DNA from: Streptomyces sp. HPF1205
Lineage (GTDB): Bacteria; Actinomycetota; Actinomycetes; Streptomycetales; Streptomycetaceae
Direction: 5' to 3'
Assembly: GCF_020400825.1 (NCBI RefSeq)
Contig: NZ_JAINVH010000035.1
Coordinates: 1 to 64,000, forward strand
Length of the DNA stretch: 64,000 nucleotides
Below the pieces are notes generated by a model. It had not been told where the DNA came from. It saw only the letters and a list, made by a program, of their open reading frames with translations, and searched no databases. Below, one piece after another: positions 9,126 to 16,650 of this stretch (the stretch's first letter is position 1; each line of letters opens with the position of its first letter). The translations under genes and the position numbers were made by a program.

Positions 9126-9233
9126 GTACGCTGGTCATCGTCGGTCCGGCTCACGGGCCAGGGCCGGCTGCCGCACCCGGGCGAACGGCAACAGCCGGAG
9201 CCGGGCACACTCCGCGCCCCAGAGGGGAGTCGC

Positions 9234-10013
9234 ATGACCGCGAAGGACGACGTCGAACTGCCGGCTCCCCCGTGGCGGCCGGCGCGCGGCCCGCGCCGGC
9301 CGCCACGGAAGCGCGCGCCGCTGTCCAAGGACCTGATCGTGGAGACCGCACTGCGCGTGGTGGTCGCCGAAGGGCTGGACGCGGTCACGGTGCGGCGCGT
9401 CGCCGAGGAACTGGACACCGGTTCGGCCAGCCTCTACACGCACATCTCGGGCAAGGAGGAACTGCTCGAGCTGGTGCTCGACCTTGCCGCGGCGGAGGTG
9501 ACGGTGCCCCGCGCGGACCCGGATCGCTGGATCGAGCAGGTGCGTGACGTGGCCCGGGAGTACTACCGGGTGCTGTGTGCGCACAACGATGTCGCCCGCG
9601 TCGCGCTGGGTGCCATCCCGACCGGACCGAACATGCTGCGCGTCACCGAGGGCCTGCTCGGCATCATGATCGGCGCCGGCATTCCGGTGCGGACGGCCGC
9701 CTGGTCGATCGACCGGTTGCTGCTGTACGTGGCCGGGGACGCCTACCAGGGCGCGCTGCTCCTGGCCCACCGCCCCCCGGAGCAGCCGGTCCACGAGTTC
9801 GCCACGCGGTTCCTCGGCGATCTCCGGGACTTCTACGCGTCACTGCCGGCCGACCGCTTCCCGCACACCAGCGGCAATGCCGGCACCCTGACGCAGGGCG
9901 GAGGCGACGAACGCTTCGAGTTCGGCCTGACCCTCCTGCTGGACGGCATCGCCCGCGCGGCCGCCGCGCAACGGACCGCGGATCCGGCCAAGGCCCGGCA
10001 GAATCGGCGGTGA
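9234..10013 (+). CDS. TetR-family repressor
   Basis: A 259-residue regulator; the ATG has GAGGGGAG 8 bp upstream. After a basic disordered N-terminus, the HTH is at about residues 32-80 (LIVETALRVVVAEG, TVRRVAEELDTGSASLYTHI, KEELLELVLDLA). A TetR_C-like ligand-binding domain follows (about 95-235). It is divergent from the DHA2 exporter and its reductase, with palindromes in the shared spacer. The likely job is ligand-relieved repression of the efflux pair and perhaps of itself. Confidence 0.88.
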   Translation: MTAKDDVELPAPPWRPARGPRRPPRKRAPLSKDLIVETALRVVVAEGLDAVTVRRVAEELDTGSASLYTHISGKEELLELVLDLAAAEVTVPRADPDRWIEQVRDVAREYYRVLCAHNDVARVALGAIPTGPNMLRVTEGLLGIMIGAGIPVRTAAWSIDRLLLYVAGDAYQGALLLAHRPPEQPVHEFATRFLGDLRDFYASLPADRFPHTSGNAGTLTQGGGDERFEFGLTLLLDGIARAAAAQRTADPAKARQNRR

Positions 10014-10099
10014 AGCGGCGGTGAAGCGGCGGCGGGCACGGTCTTCCGCACACGCGGACCGGGCAGCCCGGCCGACGGGAGGCCCCAGGCGGTCCGGGG

Positions 10100-11380
10100 T
10101 CACCGCGTGGCCGTGGTCTCCGCCAGTCGCCGGGCGAGGAAGCGGCGCTCGGTGTCGGTGGCCGCCAGGTCCAGCGCCTCGCGGTAGGCATCGACGGCCT
10201 CGCCGACGCGACCGAGGCGGCGCAGCAGATCCGCGCGGGTGGCGGGCAGCAGGTAGTACCCGGCCAGGGCCCCGGACGCCTGGAGCGCATCGAGCAAGCC
10301 CATGGCCGCCGCCGGGCCGTCGGCCATGGCGACCGCGACCGCCCTGTTCAACTCGACCACCGGCGAAGGCACCTGTTCGGCAAGAAGACCGTACAGCGCG
10401 GCGATCTCCTCCCAGTCGGTGTCGGCAGCCGATCCGGCCGTGGCGTGGCACGCGACGATGGCCGCCTGGATCTGGTACGGGCCCGGCCGCCCCCGCCGCA
10501 GGGCAGCCTCCAGCACACCGACCCCCTCGGCGATCCGTCGGCCGTCCCATCGGGTCCGGTCCTGCTCCGCCAGGGTCACCAGATCGCCCGCGGCATCGAG
10601 GCGGGCGGCGTGCCGTGAGTCGTGCAGCAGCATCAGGGCCAGGAGTCCGGCGGCCTCGCAGTCCTCGGGCATCAGCCGGGCCAGCAGCCGGGCCAGGCGG
10701 ATGGCCTCAGCGGTCAGCGACCGCCGTACGAGATCGGCGCCGGCGGTGGCCGCGTACCCCTCGTTGAACAGCAGGTAGAGGACGCCCAGGACCCCCTTCG
10801 TGCGCTCCGGCAGCACAGCAGCCGGCGGCACCCGGTACGGCACGCCGGCATTGCGGATCTTGCGCTTGGCCCGTACCAGACGCTGGGCCATGGTCGCCTC
10901 CGGGACAAGGAACGCCCTGGCGATCTCGGACGTGGTCATCCCCGCCAGAGTCCGCAGCGTGAGGGCGACCTGCGCCTCCAGCGCGAGCGCCGGATGGCAG
11001 CAGGTGAAGATCAGCCGCAGCCGGTCGTCCCGCACACCGCTGACGGCCGCTTCGTCGGCGGCGGGCTCCTCGGTGCCGGCGGGCTCGGTGACGCCCGCCT
11101 CAAGGCGTGACATCACCGCCAGCTTCCGCAGCTTCGCCGCGCCGACGGCTTCACGGCGCAGCCGGTCGGTGGCGCGGTTGCGCGCCGTGGTGGTCAGCCA
11201 GGCTCCCGGCCGGTCCGGGACACCGTCGCGGCGCCACTTCTCCAACGCCAGCGCGAAGGCGTCCTGTGCGCACTCCTCGGCGAGGTCCCAGTCGCCGGTC
11301 AGCCCGATCAAGGTCGCGACGACCTGCCCCCATTCCTGCCGGAACGCCTTGGCGACCGCCGTGTCGACCGCTTCGCTCAC
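10100..11380 (-). CDS. ECF sigma factor of the ECF42 type with C-terminal TPR-like extension
   Basis: A 426-residue protein. The GTG start at 11380 overlaps the stop of the upstream YCII gene as GTGA. Residues 1-90 are sigma region 2 (LAEECAQDAFALALEKW and the ARNRATDRLRR segment). Region 4 lies at about 125-180 (LTLRTLAGMTTSEIARAFLV, ATMAQRLVRAKRKI). The remaining 240 residues are a helical TPR-like domain (GAALYGLL-type helices, ELNRAVAVAMADG, GEAVDAYREALDLA) typical of ECF42 and related groups that have no anti-sigma factor. Coupling to a DGPF/YCII protein is the established ECF42 context. It probably drives a small stress regulon, including the divergent RibD_C gene. Confidence 0.88.
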   Translation of the reverse strand: MSEAVDTAVAKAFRQEWGQVVATLIGLTGDWDLAEECAQDAFALALEKWRRDGVPDRPGAWLTTTARNRATDRLRREAVGAAKLRKLAVMSRLEAGVTEPAGTEEPAADEAAVSGVRDDRLRLIFTCCHPALALEAQVALTLRTLAGMTTSEIARAFLVPEATMAQRLVRAKRKIRNAGVPYRVPPAAVLPERTKGVLGVLYLLFNEGYAATAGADLVRRSLTAEAIRLARLLARLMPEDCEAAGLLALMLLHDSRHAARLDAAGDLVTLAEQDRTRWDGRRIAEGVGVLEAALRRGRPGPYQIQAAIVACHATAGSAADTDWEEIAALYGLLAEQVPSPVVELNRAVAVAMADGPAAAMGLLDALQASGALAGYYLLPATRADLLRRLGRVGEAVDAYREALDLAATDTERRFLARRLAETTATR

Positions 11381-11712
11381 GGTTCCCAAACCGGCCGGAT
11401 CTCGATCACCCCGTGCGCGGCGAACGGGTGCCTGGACGCGACGTCGACCGCCTCGTCGAGATCGGCGCACTCGATCAGCGCGAAACCGCCGATCTGCTCC
11501 TTCGTCTCCGCGAACGGTCCGTCGCTGATCAGCACCTCACCGTCACGCGCACGCACCGTGGTGGCGTCGGAGCTCGATCGAAGACGCGCGGCACGCAGCA
11601 GCACCACTCCGCGGCTCTCCATGTACTGCGTCCAGGCGATGTGGCCGCGCACGACCTCCTCCGGGCCCATCCGGCCGGACTCGTCGTCGCAGATCAGCAG
11701 CGTGTATTTCAC
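11377..11712 (-). CDS. YCII/DGPF-domain protein coupled to ECF42 sigma factor
   Basis: A 111-residue protein. I chose the GTG at 11712 because GGGAG lies 7 bp upstream; an ATG at 11724 would add four residues. The sequence VKYTLLICDDESGRM begins the usual DGPF/YCII fold, and the ISDGPFAETKEQIGGF block is the signature from which the DGPF name comes. Function is unknown; DGPF proteins accompany ECF42 sigma factors and are thought to take part in their signalling. Its last four bases overlap the sigma gene start, so the two are translated together. Confidence 0.85.
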   Translation of the reverse strand: MKYTLLICDDESGRMGPEEVVRGHIAWTQYMESRGVVLLRAARLRSSSDATTVRARDGEVLISDGPFAETKEQIGGFALIECADLDEAVDVASRHPFAAHGVIEIRPVWEP

Positions 11713-11886
11713 AGGTACTCCCATGGGGCCGGATGCGCCGGTGGGTGCAAAGCCGCATACCCGGCCCGCCGTACGTACTTCAGAGAGTACGTGAGGGCGC
11801 CGCACCTCTCCTCCGCACGGTCCGGGGAAACGTACCGGCCGGCCCCGGCAGGTGAGTGGTCCCCCCGGAAATTCTCCTGGTCGGGG

Positions 11887-11912
11887 TGTCGATTTAGCCG
11901 CGCCCGTTCGTC
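11887..11912 (+). promoter_or_regulatory. Predicted ECF42-dependent promoter
   Basis: TGTCGA (11887-11892), a 16-bp spacer, then CGTC (11909-11912). This matches the -35 TGTCGA and -10 CG(A/T)C pattern reported for ECF42 sigma factors in Streptomyces venezuelae, as I recall it. It lies about 85 bp before the RibD_C gene, which starts in the neighbourhood of the ECF42 gene itself. Confidence 0.6.
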
Positions 11913-11996
11913 GGTAGGGCGAACCTCCCCTCCCGGGCCGGTCCCCACCGTCGTGGAGCCGCCGCCCAGGAGGGCACGACACACCGAGAGGCAGAC

Positions 11997-12572
11997 ATGC
12001 GCAAACTCATAGCGGCGTTCAAGATTTCGGTCGACGGCAAGACCGAAGGACCCGAAGGCTACGCGGACTGGGTGCCGGCCTGGTCGGAGGACTACGGCCT
12101 GACCCCGCAGGTGGACGCCTGCGTCCTCGGGGGAGGCATGTACCCCGGCTACGAGCAGTACTGGACCGCGATCCGCAACGAACCGGGCAAGCCGCACTGG
12201 ATCGGCGGCAACGTGCCCACGGCCGGCGAACGCGCATGGGCCGAGATCACGACACGGATGCCTCACTACGTCCTGTCGATCACCATGACCTCGGCGCAGT
12301 GGCCCAACACCCGTATCCTCCGCGGCACCGACGACATCGCCGCCCTCAAGGAACAGCACGGCAAGGACATTTATCTGATGGGAGGTGCCCCCACGGTCGC
12401 CGGTCTCCTCGACGCCGGGCTCGTCGACGAACTCCGCCTCATCGTCTACCCGCTGCTCGCGGGCGAGGGAGCCGCACTCTTCGCCACGGCGAAACGCCGG
12501 CAGGAACTCGACCTGCGCACGGTCGAGCAGCTCCCGGGCGGTCTGCTGAGCCTGACCTACGCCGTCGGATGA
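11997..12572 (+). CDS. RibD_C / dihydrofolate-reductase-like protein
   Basis: A 191-residue protein beginning MRKLIAAFKISVDGKTEGPEG, the normal start of stand-alone RibD C-terminal (DHFR-fold) proteins. Further family marks are VLGGGMYPGY, PHYVLSIT, DIYLMGGAPTVAGLLDAGLVDELRL and YPLLAGEGAALF. Such proteins are NADPH-binding reductases of unknown substrate and recur in ECF42/DGPF neighbourhoods. The gene faces away from the sigma operon and has a candidate ECF42 promoter. Its last four bases (ATGA) overlap the start of a truncated nitroreductase fragment. Confidence 0.85.
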   Translation: MRKLIAAFKISVDGKTEGPEGYADWVPAWSEDYGLTPQVDACVLGGGMYPGYEQYWTAIRNEPGKPHWIGGNVPTAGERAWAEITTRMPHYVLSITMTSAQWPNTRILRGTDDIAALKEQHGKDIYLMGGAPTVAGLLDAGLVDELRLIVYPLLAGEGAALFATAKRRQELDLRTVEQLPGGLLSLTYAVG

Positions 12573-12799
12573 CGAGCACGGCGGATGCGGCGGCGGACGA
12601 GGCTCGTGACGTCGACGCCGCGATGATCGAAGAGTTCCGCGCGAACGCGGGGCACGTCAGCGGTCCGCCGGCAGGCTGCACCCTGATGCTCGTCCACCAC
12701 CTCGGCGCGCAGAGCAGGACCGCACGGCCCGCCCGGGCGGCACCGGATCGGGCACGCCGGGGCGGACGGATGGATTCTCGCCGCGGTGACCGGAGTTGA
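12569..12799 (+). pseudogene. Truncated deazaflavin (F420)-dependent nitroreductase-like fragment
   Basis: The 76-codon frame overlaps the RibD_C stop as ATGA. Residues about 17-50 (DAAMIEEFRANAGHVSG, PAGCTLMLVHHLGAQS) follow the N-terminus of the Ddn/DUF385 family, whose usual form is IxEFRANGGxVGGxFxGxxLLLLxxxGxKSG. After that the sequence becomes Arg/Ala-rich and ends, whereas intact members are about 130-150 residues. It reads as the 5' remnant of a gene once co-transcribed with the RibD_C gene. Confidence 0.6.
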
Positions 12800-12943
12800 C
12801 CGGGCTTCTTGCCCGGACTCACTCACTGTCCGGAACATTCGGGAGCGGGGCATCCGACGCGGCTCCAGGCCTGGCGGGCTTCCGCGCCATCCCGGGCACC
12901 GGCAGCGCCTCAACTTTCTCGTCTCTCATCCTGGAGGTCATCA

Positions 12944-13399
12944 ATGCGCCGAACCGTTGCGCTGCTCTTCACGGCGTTTCTGGCCATTGTCGGAGGGCTC
13001 GTTCTGGCCCCCGCCGCGAGTGCGTCGGGTTACGGCTGTTCGGGTTCCGAGATCGGCTCGTATCCCGTCACCACCTCGGGTGGCACCAACTACGGCACGA
13101 TCCATATCTATTACGACTCGTCGACGGGCAACAACTGCGCGGTGGCCGTGGGCAGTTCCGCGGTTTCCGGCAAGAGCGACATCTACATGTCGGTCACCGT
13201 CTTCAAGTGCGCGGAAACCAGCATCTCTCCGACGTGCACATACGTGAGTTCCGACATCGACCACGATTACTATTACTACTATGCGGGCCCGGTGACGATG
13301 TACGCTCCCAGCAATTGCATCCAGGTGGGTGCGACGATCAGAAACGACAACATCAACGTCGTGGGAGTCGGAAGCAGCGGCGGCGCCAAGTACTGCTAG
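12944..13399 (+). CDS. Small secreted SapA-like (spore-associated protein) protein
   Basis: A 151-residue precursor. The ATG at 12944 has GGAGGT 5 bp upstream. A clean signal peptide (MRRTVALLFTAFLAIVGGLV, cleavage near SASG) is followed by about 120 residues with six cysteines. Features such as YDSSTGNNCAVAV, DYYYYYAGPV and NCIQVGATI resemble the spore-associated protein A family (YxxSTGxNCVV, YAGPVY, CVxxxG). Such proteins are abundant, extracellular and of unknown role. A and T content is higher than in neighbouring genes, as is common for strongly expressed secreted proteins. Confidence 0.75.
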   Translation: MRRTVALLFTAFLAIVGGLVLAPAASASGYGCSGSEIGSYPVTTSGGTNYGTIHIYYDSSTGNNCAVAVGSSAVSGKSDIYMSVTVFKCAETSISPTCTYVSSDIDHDYYYYYAGPVTMYAPSNCIQVGATIRNDNINVVGVGSSGGAKYC

Positions 13400-13420
13400 C
13401 CCCGAACCACCGATGAGGGC

Positions 13421-13448
13421 CCGTCGGTTCGCCGGCGGGCGCCGACGG
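13421..13448 (+). terminator. Possible hairpin terminator
   Basis: CCGTCGG (13421-13427) pairs with CCGACGG (13442-13448), 22 bp after the SapA-like stop. The stem is short. Confidence 0.35.
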
Positions 13449-13496
13449 CACCGGCCAGGACCGCGGCGCCGGCCGCACCGGGGGCACCGGCCGCGA

Positions 13497-13748
13497 TCAG
13501 CGCCCCCCATCGTCCGCCGCCGGATCGGCACGCGTGGCCGGCCGCCGGCGTCCGCGGGCCCGGCCGGGTGGAAGCTCGACCACACCGACTTCCGCCCGCG
13601 TGCGTCCCAGTGACGAGCGCAGTGCCAGCGACAGGTAGCCCCACGGCATCATCTGCCCCATCAGGACGACCCACTTCGACGGGTTGCCCCGCCGGCGCGG
13701 GCCGGGGGCCGTACGCCGCCGGCCCCCGGCCGTTCGCGGCCCGCTCAT
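13497..13748 (-). CDS. Possible small basic protein downstream of a membrane-protein gene
   Basis: An 83-codon frame whose ATG follows the stop of the membrane-protein gene by only 4 bp. The ends are Arg/Pro-rich, and one hydrophobic segment (WVVLMGQMMPWGYLSLAL) could be a membrane helix. No ribosome site and no known domain were found. The close spacing suggests coupling, but the frame may be chance. Confidence 0.3.
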   Translation of the reverse strand: MSGPRTAGGRRRTAPGPRRRGNPSKWVVLMGQMMPWGYLSLALRSSLGRTRAEVGVVELPPGRARGRRRPATRADPAADDGGR

Positions 13749-13752
13749 CGCG

Positions 13753-14721
13753 TCAATGGTTCCAGGGCGCGATCGGCCACCACAGGTAGCCGAGGCCGCC
13801 CAGGAGCCGGACGTCCCAGTAGAGCATCGTGAAGGCCCCGGCCACCAGGAACGCGGAGCCCGTGACGACGGCCGTACGGCCGGGTACGGCGGCCAGCCGG
13901 CGGCGCAGACGGCCGCCGATGCCGTAGGAGAGCAGCAGGAACAGCAGCGTCATCACCAGGATGTTGCCGAGCGACTGCAGGACGAAGGCGGCTGCTCCGT
14001 AGAACGGGTTGCGCGTGGTCGCCGCATGGCGGAACAGAGCCCGGAAAAGCGGGTACGGGCGGCCCACCAGAAATCCGCCGATGAGAATTCCCATCAGCAC
14101 GAGGGGGGCCTGGGGATAGCGCCGGGAAATTCCGCTCATGGGGTCGGGAATGACGCCCGCGGCGGCCAGGCCGAGTACGATCATCACGAAACCGATCAGC
14201 CCGAAGGCGATCATCGACTGAATGGCGCGCGGCGACAGGCCGTGGCCCTTCGCCGTGGAGAACTGCGGCATGTGGGTTCCGGCCAGGCCCACCAGCGCCC
14301 CGTACGCGGCCGACACCGGGATCATGCCGGCGGTCAGCCAGCCGATCGGCCTGAGCGTGTGCAGCAGCCGGTCCCGGGCCGAGTGGCTCTGCCCGACCAG
14401 GGGACCGACCGCGCCGAAGACCGCGACGTTGCACGCGGTGAACGACCCGGCCATGCCCGTGACGAGCGCGAACAGCACGCCGGAGGCGATACCGCCGATC
14501 GGCTTGGTGCCGGCGTCGTCGCCGAGCACGGCGTGCGCGCTGTTCAGGCCGATGTCGTCGTCGACCAGCCGGGCGGACCAGGCGTAGGCGAGCAGGAGGC
14601 CCGCGAGCAGGCTCAGCACGATCACCAGTGCCCGCCGCCGGGGGAATTCGCCGGTGACGAAGAGGGACGTCCGCGGTGCGGTTGCCGCTGCCGGCGGCGG
14701 AACGGTATTCGTCTCGCTCAC
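13753..14721 (-). CDS. Polytopic membrane protein of unknown function
   Basis: A 322-residue protein. The GTG start at 14721 is supported by GGAGG 7 bp upstream. About eight hydrophobic helices are visible, for example ALVIVLSLLAGLLLAYAW, GVLFALVTGMAGSFTAC, MIAFGLIGFVMIVLGLAAAG and NILVMTLLFLLLSYGIG. The GMAGSFTACNVAVFGAVGPL segment and later GGFLVGRPYP resemble the paired helices of CcdA/DsbD-type transporters, but only one cysteine is conserved, so I do not assign that function. It is divergent from unbL (219 bp apart) and may mark the left border of the enediyne cluster. Confidence 0.7.
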   Translation of the reverse strand: MSETNTVPPPAAATAPRTSLFVTGEFPRRRALVIVLSLLAGLLLAYAWSARLVDDDIGLNSAHAVLGDDAGTKPIGGIASGVLFALVTGMAGSFTACNVAVFGAVGPLVGQSHSARDRLLHTLRPIGWLTAGMIPVSAAYGALVGLAGTHMPQFSTAKGHGLSPRAIQSMIAFGLIGFVMIVLGLAAAGVIPDPMSGISRRYPQAPLVLMGILIGGFLVGRPYPLFRALFRHAATTRNPFYGAAAFVLQSLGNILVMTLLFLLLSYGIGGRLRRRLAAVPGRTAVVTGSAFLVAGAFTMLYWDVRLLGGLGYLWWPIAPWNH

Positions 14722-14939
14722 GGACGCACCTCCAGGGATCGGCAATTCCGGATCGCTTCATGATGGCGATCGCCGGGTGCGATGACTTCTTCTCCGTTGC
14801 CGGGAAAAGCGGGCACCTTGGAAGTAGTCCCGCCGTCCGGCCGCCGGGATGATTCCCCCGGAACGGCTGTACTCCGCGGCCGCACCCCGCGGCCGCACGC
14901 CACGGCCGCACTCCCGGCACACCGACAACGGAGGAGACG

Positions 14940-15923
14940 ATGGCCGGCACCCTGCGCGCCCTGCGGCGCCGCCTGTTGACCCCCGACCTGTCCGAGGCGC
15001 GGTTCGCCACCCGCGGGTTCCACGAGAAGGACCCGGCCGCGCGCGAACTGCTGGAGACGATCGGCGAGATGTTCCTGACCGGCTACGGGTACGTCATGGA
15101 GGCGGCCGACCCCGCCGACGCCGATCAGCGTCTCGAGGCACTGCCGAGGCGGTTCCGCGGCTTCGCCTACGAGGGCGCCGCCATGGCCTGCGCGATGCTC
15201 GACGCCCTGTCCTTCGGCCGCCGGGCGCGGGTGGCCGCGCTGCTCGACCGGCGCGGCCGGGAGCACAGTTACATGATCCATGTGGGCGCCGGGTGGGCCA
15301 TGGCCCGGCTGCCTGCGTTCCGCCGGTCCGCGATCGTGCCGCGGGACCCGCTGCTGCGCTGGCTCGCGCTCGACGGCTACGGCTTCCACCAGGCGTACTT
15401 CCACACGGCCAGGTACGTGCACGAGCGGTACCAGGACGCGGTGCCGCCTTGGACGACCGGCGGCGGACCGCAGGCGTACGCCGCGCGGGCGATCGACCAG
15501 GGCATCGGACGGGCCGTCTGGTTCGTCGGCGGCGCCGATCCCGCGCGGGTCGCCGACCTGGTGGACGGCTTCCCCGCCGAGCGCCGGGCGGACCTGTACA
15601 GCGGGGTCGGCCTCGCCGCCACCTACGCGGGCGGCGCGGACGACCGCGAACTGAAGGACCTCGCCGAGCGTGCCGCGCGCTACCGGCCGCAGGTCGCCCA
15701 GGGGTCCGCCTTCGGGGCCACCGCCCGGGTGGAGGCCGGGCTGGTGGTCGCCGAGACCGGGCGGGCCACCCGGCTGCTGTGCGGAAGCGATCCCGAGACG
15801 GCGGCAGCGGTCTGCGCCCGGACCCGGCCCGTACCCGTGGTCGACCACGGGCAGCCGGCCTACGAGACGTGGCGGACCCGGATCGCCGCGGAGCTGGCCG
15901 GCGGCGCGCTGGGCCTCGCCTGA
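14940..15923 (+). CDS. unbL: Enediyne cassette protein UnbL (DUF1702 family)
   Basis: A 327-residue cytoplasmic protein with GGAGGAG 5 bp before the ATG. The family signature is clear: RGFHEKDPAARELLETIGEMFLTGYGY near residue 22, RGFAYEGAAMACAMLD near 77, and a central GYGFHQAYFHT. DUF1702/UnbL (E3-type) proteins occur almost only in enediyne clusters and are required for core formation, though their biochemical role is not known. Here the gene is on the plus strand, convergent with tebC and detached from unbV-unbU-pksE-tebC; in well-known clusters the five genes usually run together. Confidence 0.9.
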   Translation: MAGTLRALRRRLLTPDLSEARFATRGFHEKDPAARELLETIGEMFLTGYGYVMEAADPADADQRLEALPRRFRGFAYEGAAMACAMLDALSFGRRARVAALLDRRGREHSYMIHVGAGWAMARLPAFRRSAIVPRDPLLRWLALDGYGFHQAYFHTARYVHERYQDAVPPWTTGGGPQAYAARAIDQGIGRAVWFVGGADPARVADLVDGFPAERRADLYSGVGLAATYAGGADDRELKDLAERAARYRPQVAQGSAFGATARVEAGLVVAETGRATRLLCGSDPETAAAVCARTRPVPVVDHGQPAYETWRTRIAAELAGGALGLA

Positions 15924-16016
15924 GCCATCACGTCCGGTACGCGGCCAGCCCCGGCACGGGGACGGGGCGGCGGGGCCGCGGTGCCGGGCGAAGGCCGGGC
16001 CGCAGCGCGCCGCCCG

Positions 16017-16049
16017 GCGAACCGCCCGCGAACCGCCCGCGAACCGCCC
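16017..16049. repeat. Three tandem 11-bp units downstream of tebC
   Basis: GCGAACCGCCC occurs three times head to tail. Degenerate further copies (gcgaaccgcc) occur at about 16108 and 16132. A diverged copy of the tebC stop region (gctcagccggggcgacaccctg at about 16064 against gctcagcccggtgacgcccc at 16142) lies beside them. It looks like local duplication in the convergent unbL/tebC spacer. Confidence 0.6.
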
Positions 16050-16144
16050 GGCGACCGCAAGGCTCAGCCGGGGCGACACCCTGTTCACACCGCCCGGCTG
16101 ACCCGCCGGCGCGAACCGCCGTCCCTCCCGGCGAACCGCCGAGC

Positions 16145-16648
16145 TCAGCCCGGTGACGCCCCGTTCGTGGCGCTCCGCGGGCTGAGGGCGCGCGGTCCGG
16201 CGGCGGCCTGAGGGGTGAGGTAGGGCAGCAGCGCCCGGTGCAGGGAGGCCGGCACCCGGGCCGGGCGGGTCTGCGTGTTCGGGCCGCGCATGCAGGCCAC
16301 GTGCTGGCTGCCGCGGGCGACCAGCGTCTCGCCGCCGCCCGGCTCCAGCCGTACGTAGTCGAAGGCGAACGCGATCTGCGTCTGCGTCAGCTCGGCCAGC
16401 CGCATCCGGACCGACAGTTCGTCGAACGCGGTGGCCTCCGCCAGGAACTCGCAGTCCACCTTGATCGTGAACAGCTTGAGGTCGCGCTGGATCTCCGCCA
16501 GGACGTCGGGCGCCCGCTCGCGCAGGAACAGTTCGCGGCAGCGGCCCTGCCAGCGCAGGTAGTTGACGTAGTAGACGTTCCCCACCAGGTTGGTCTCCTC
16601 GAAACCGACCAGGTGGCGGTACTCGTAATAGGGCGCGGCAGCCGGCAT
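16145..16648 (-). CDS. tebC: Enediyne hot-dog thioesterase TebC (E10 type)
   Basis: A 167-residue 4-hydroxybenzoyl-CoA-thioesterase-like hot-dog protein. The ATG at 16648 is preferred because AAGGAG lies about 10 bp upstream; an overlapping GTG at 16654 is possible. The N-terminal block FEETNLVGNVYYVNYLRWQG and CRELFL are hallmark TEBC sequence. Partner enzymes (SgcE10, CalE7, DynE7) release the polyene made by PKSE by hydrolysing the ACP thioester. The gene begins 3 bp after the pksE stop, so co-translation is likely. The C-terminal 25 residues (AAAGPRALSPRSATNG) extend beyond the family fold. Confidence 0.93.
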   Translation of the reverse strand: MPAAAPYYEYRHLVGFEETNLVGNVYYVNYLRWQGRCRELFLRERAPDVLAEIQRDLKLFTIKVDCEFLAEATAFDELSVRMRLAELTQTQIAFAFDYVRLEPGGGETLVARGSQHVACMRGPNTQTRPARVPASLHRALLPYLTPQAAAGPRALSPRSATNGASPG

Positions 16649-16650
16649 CG

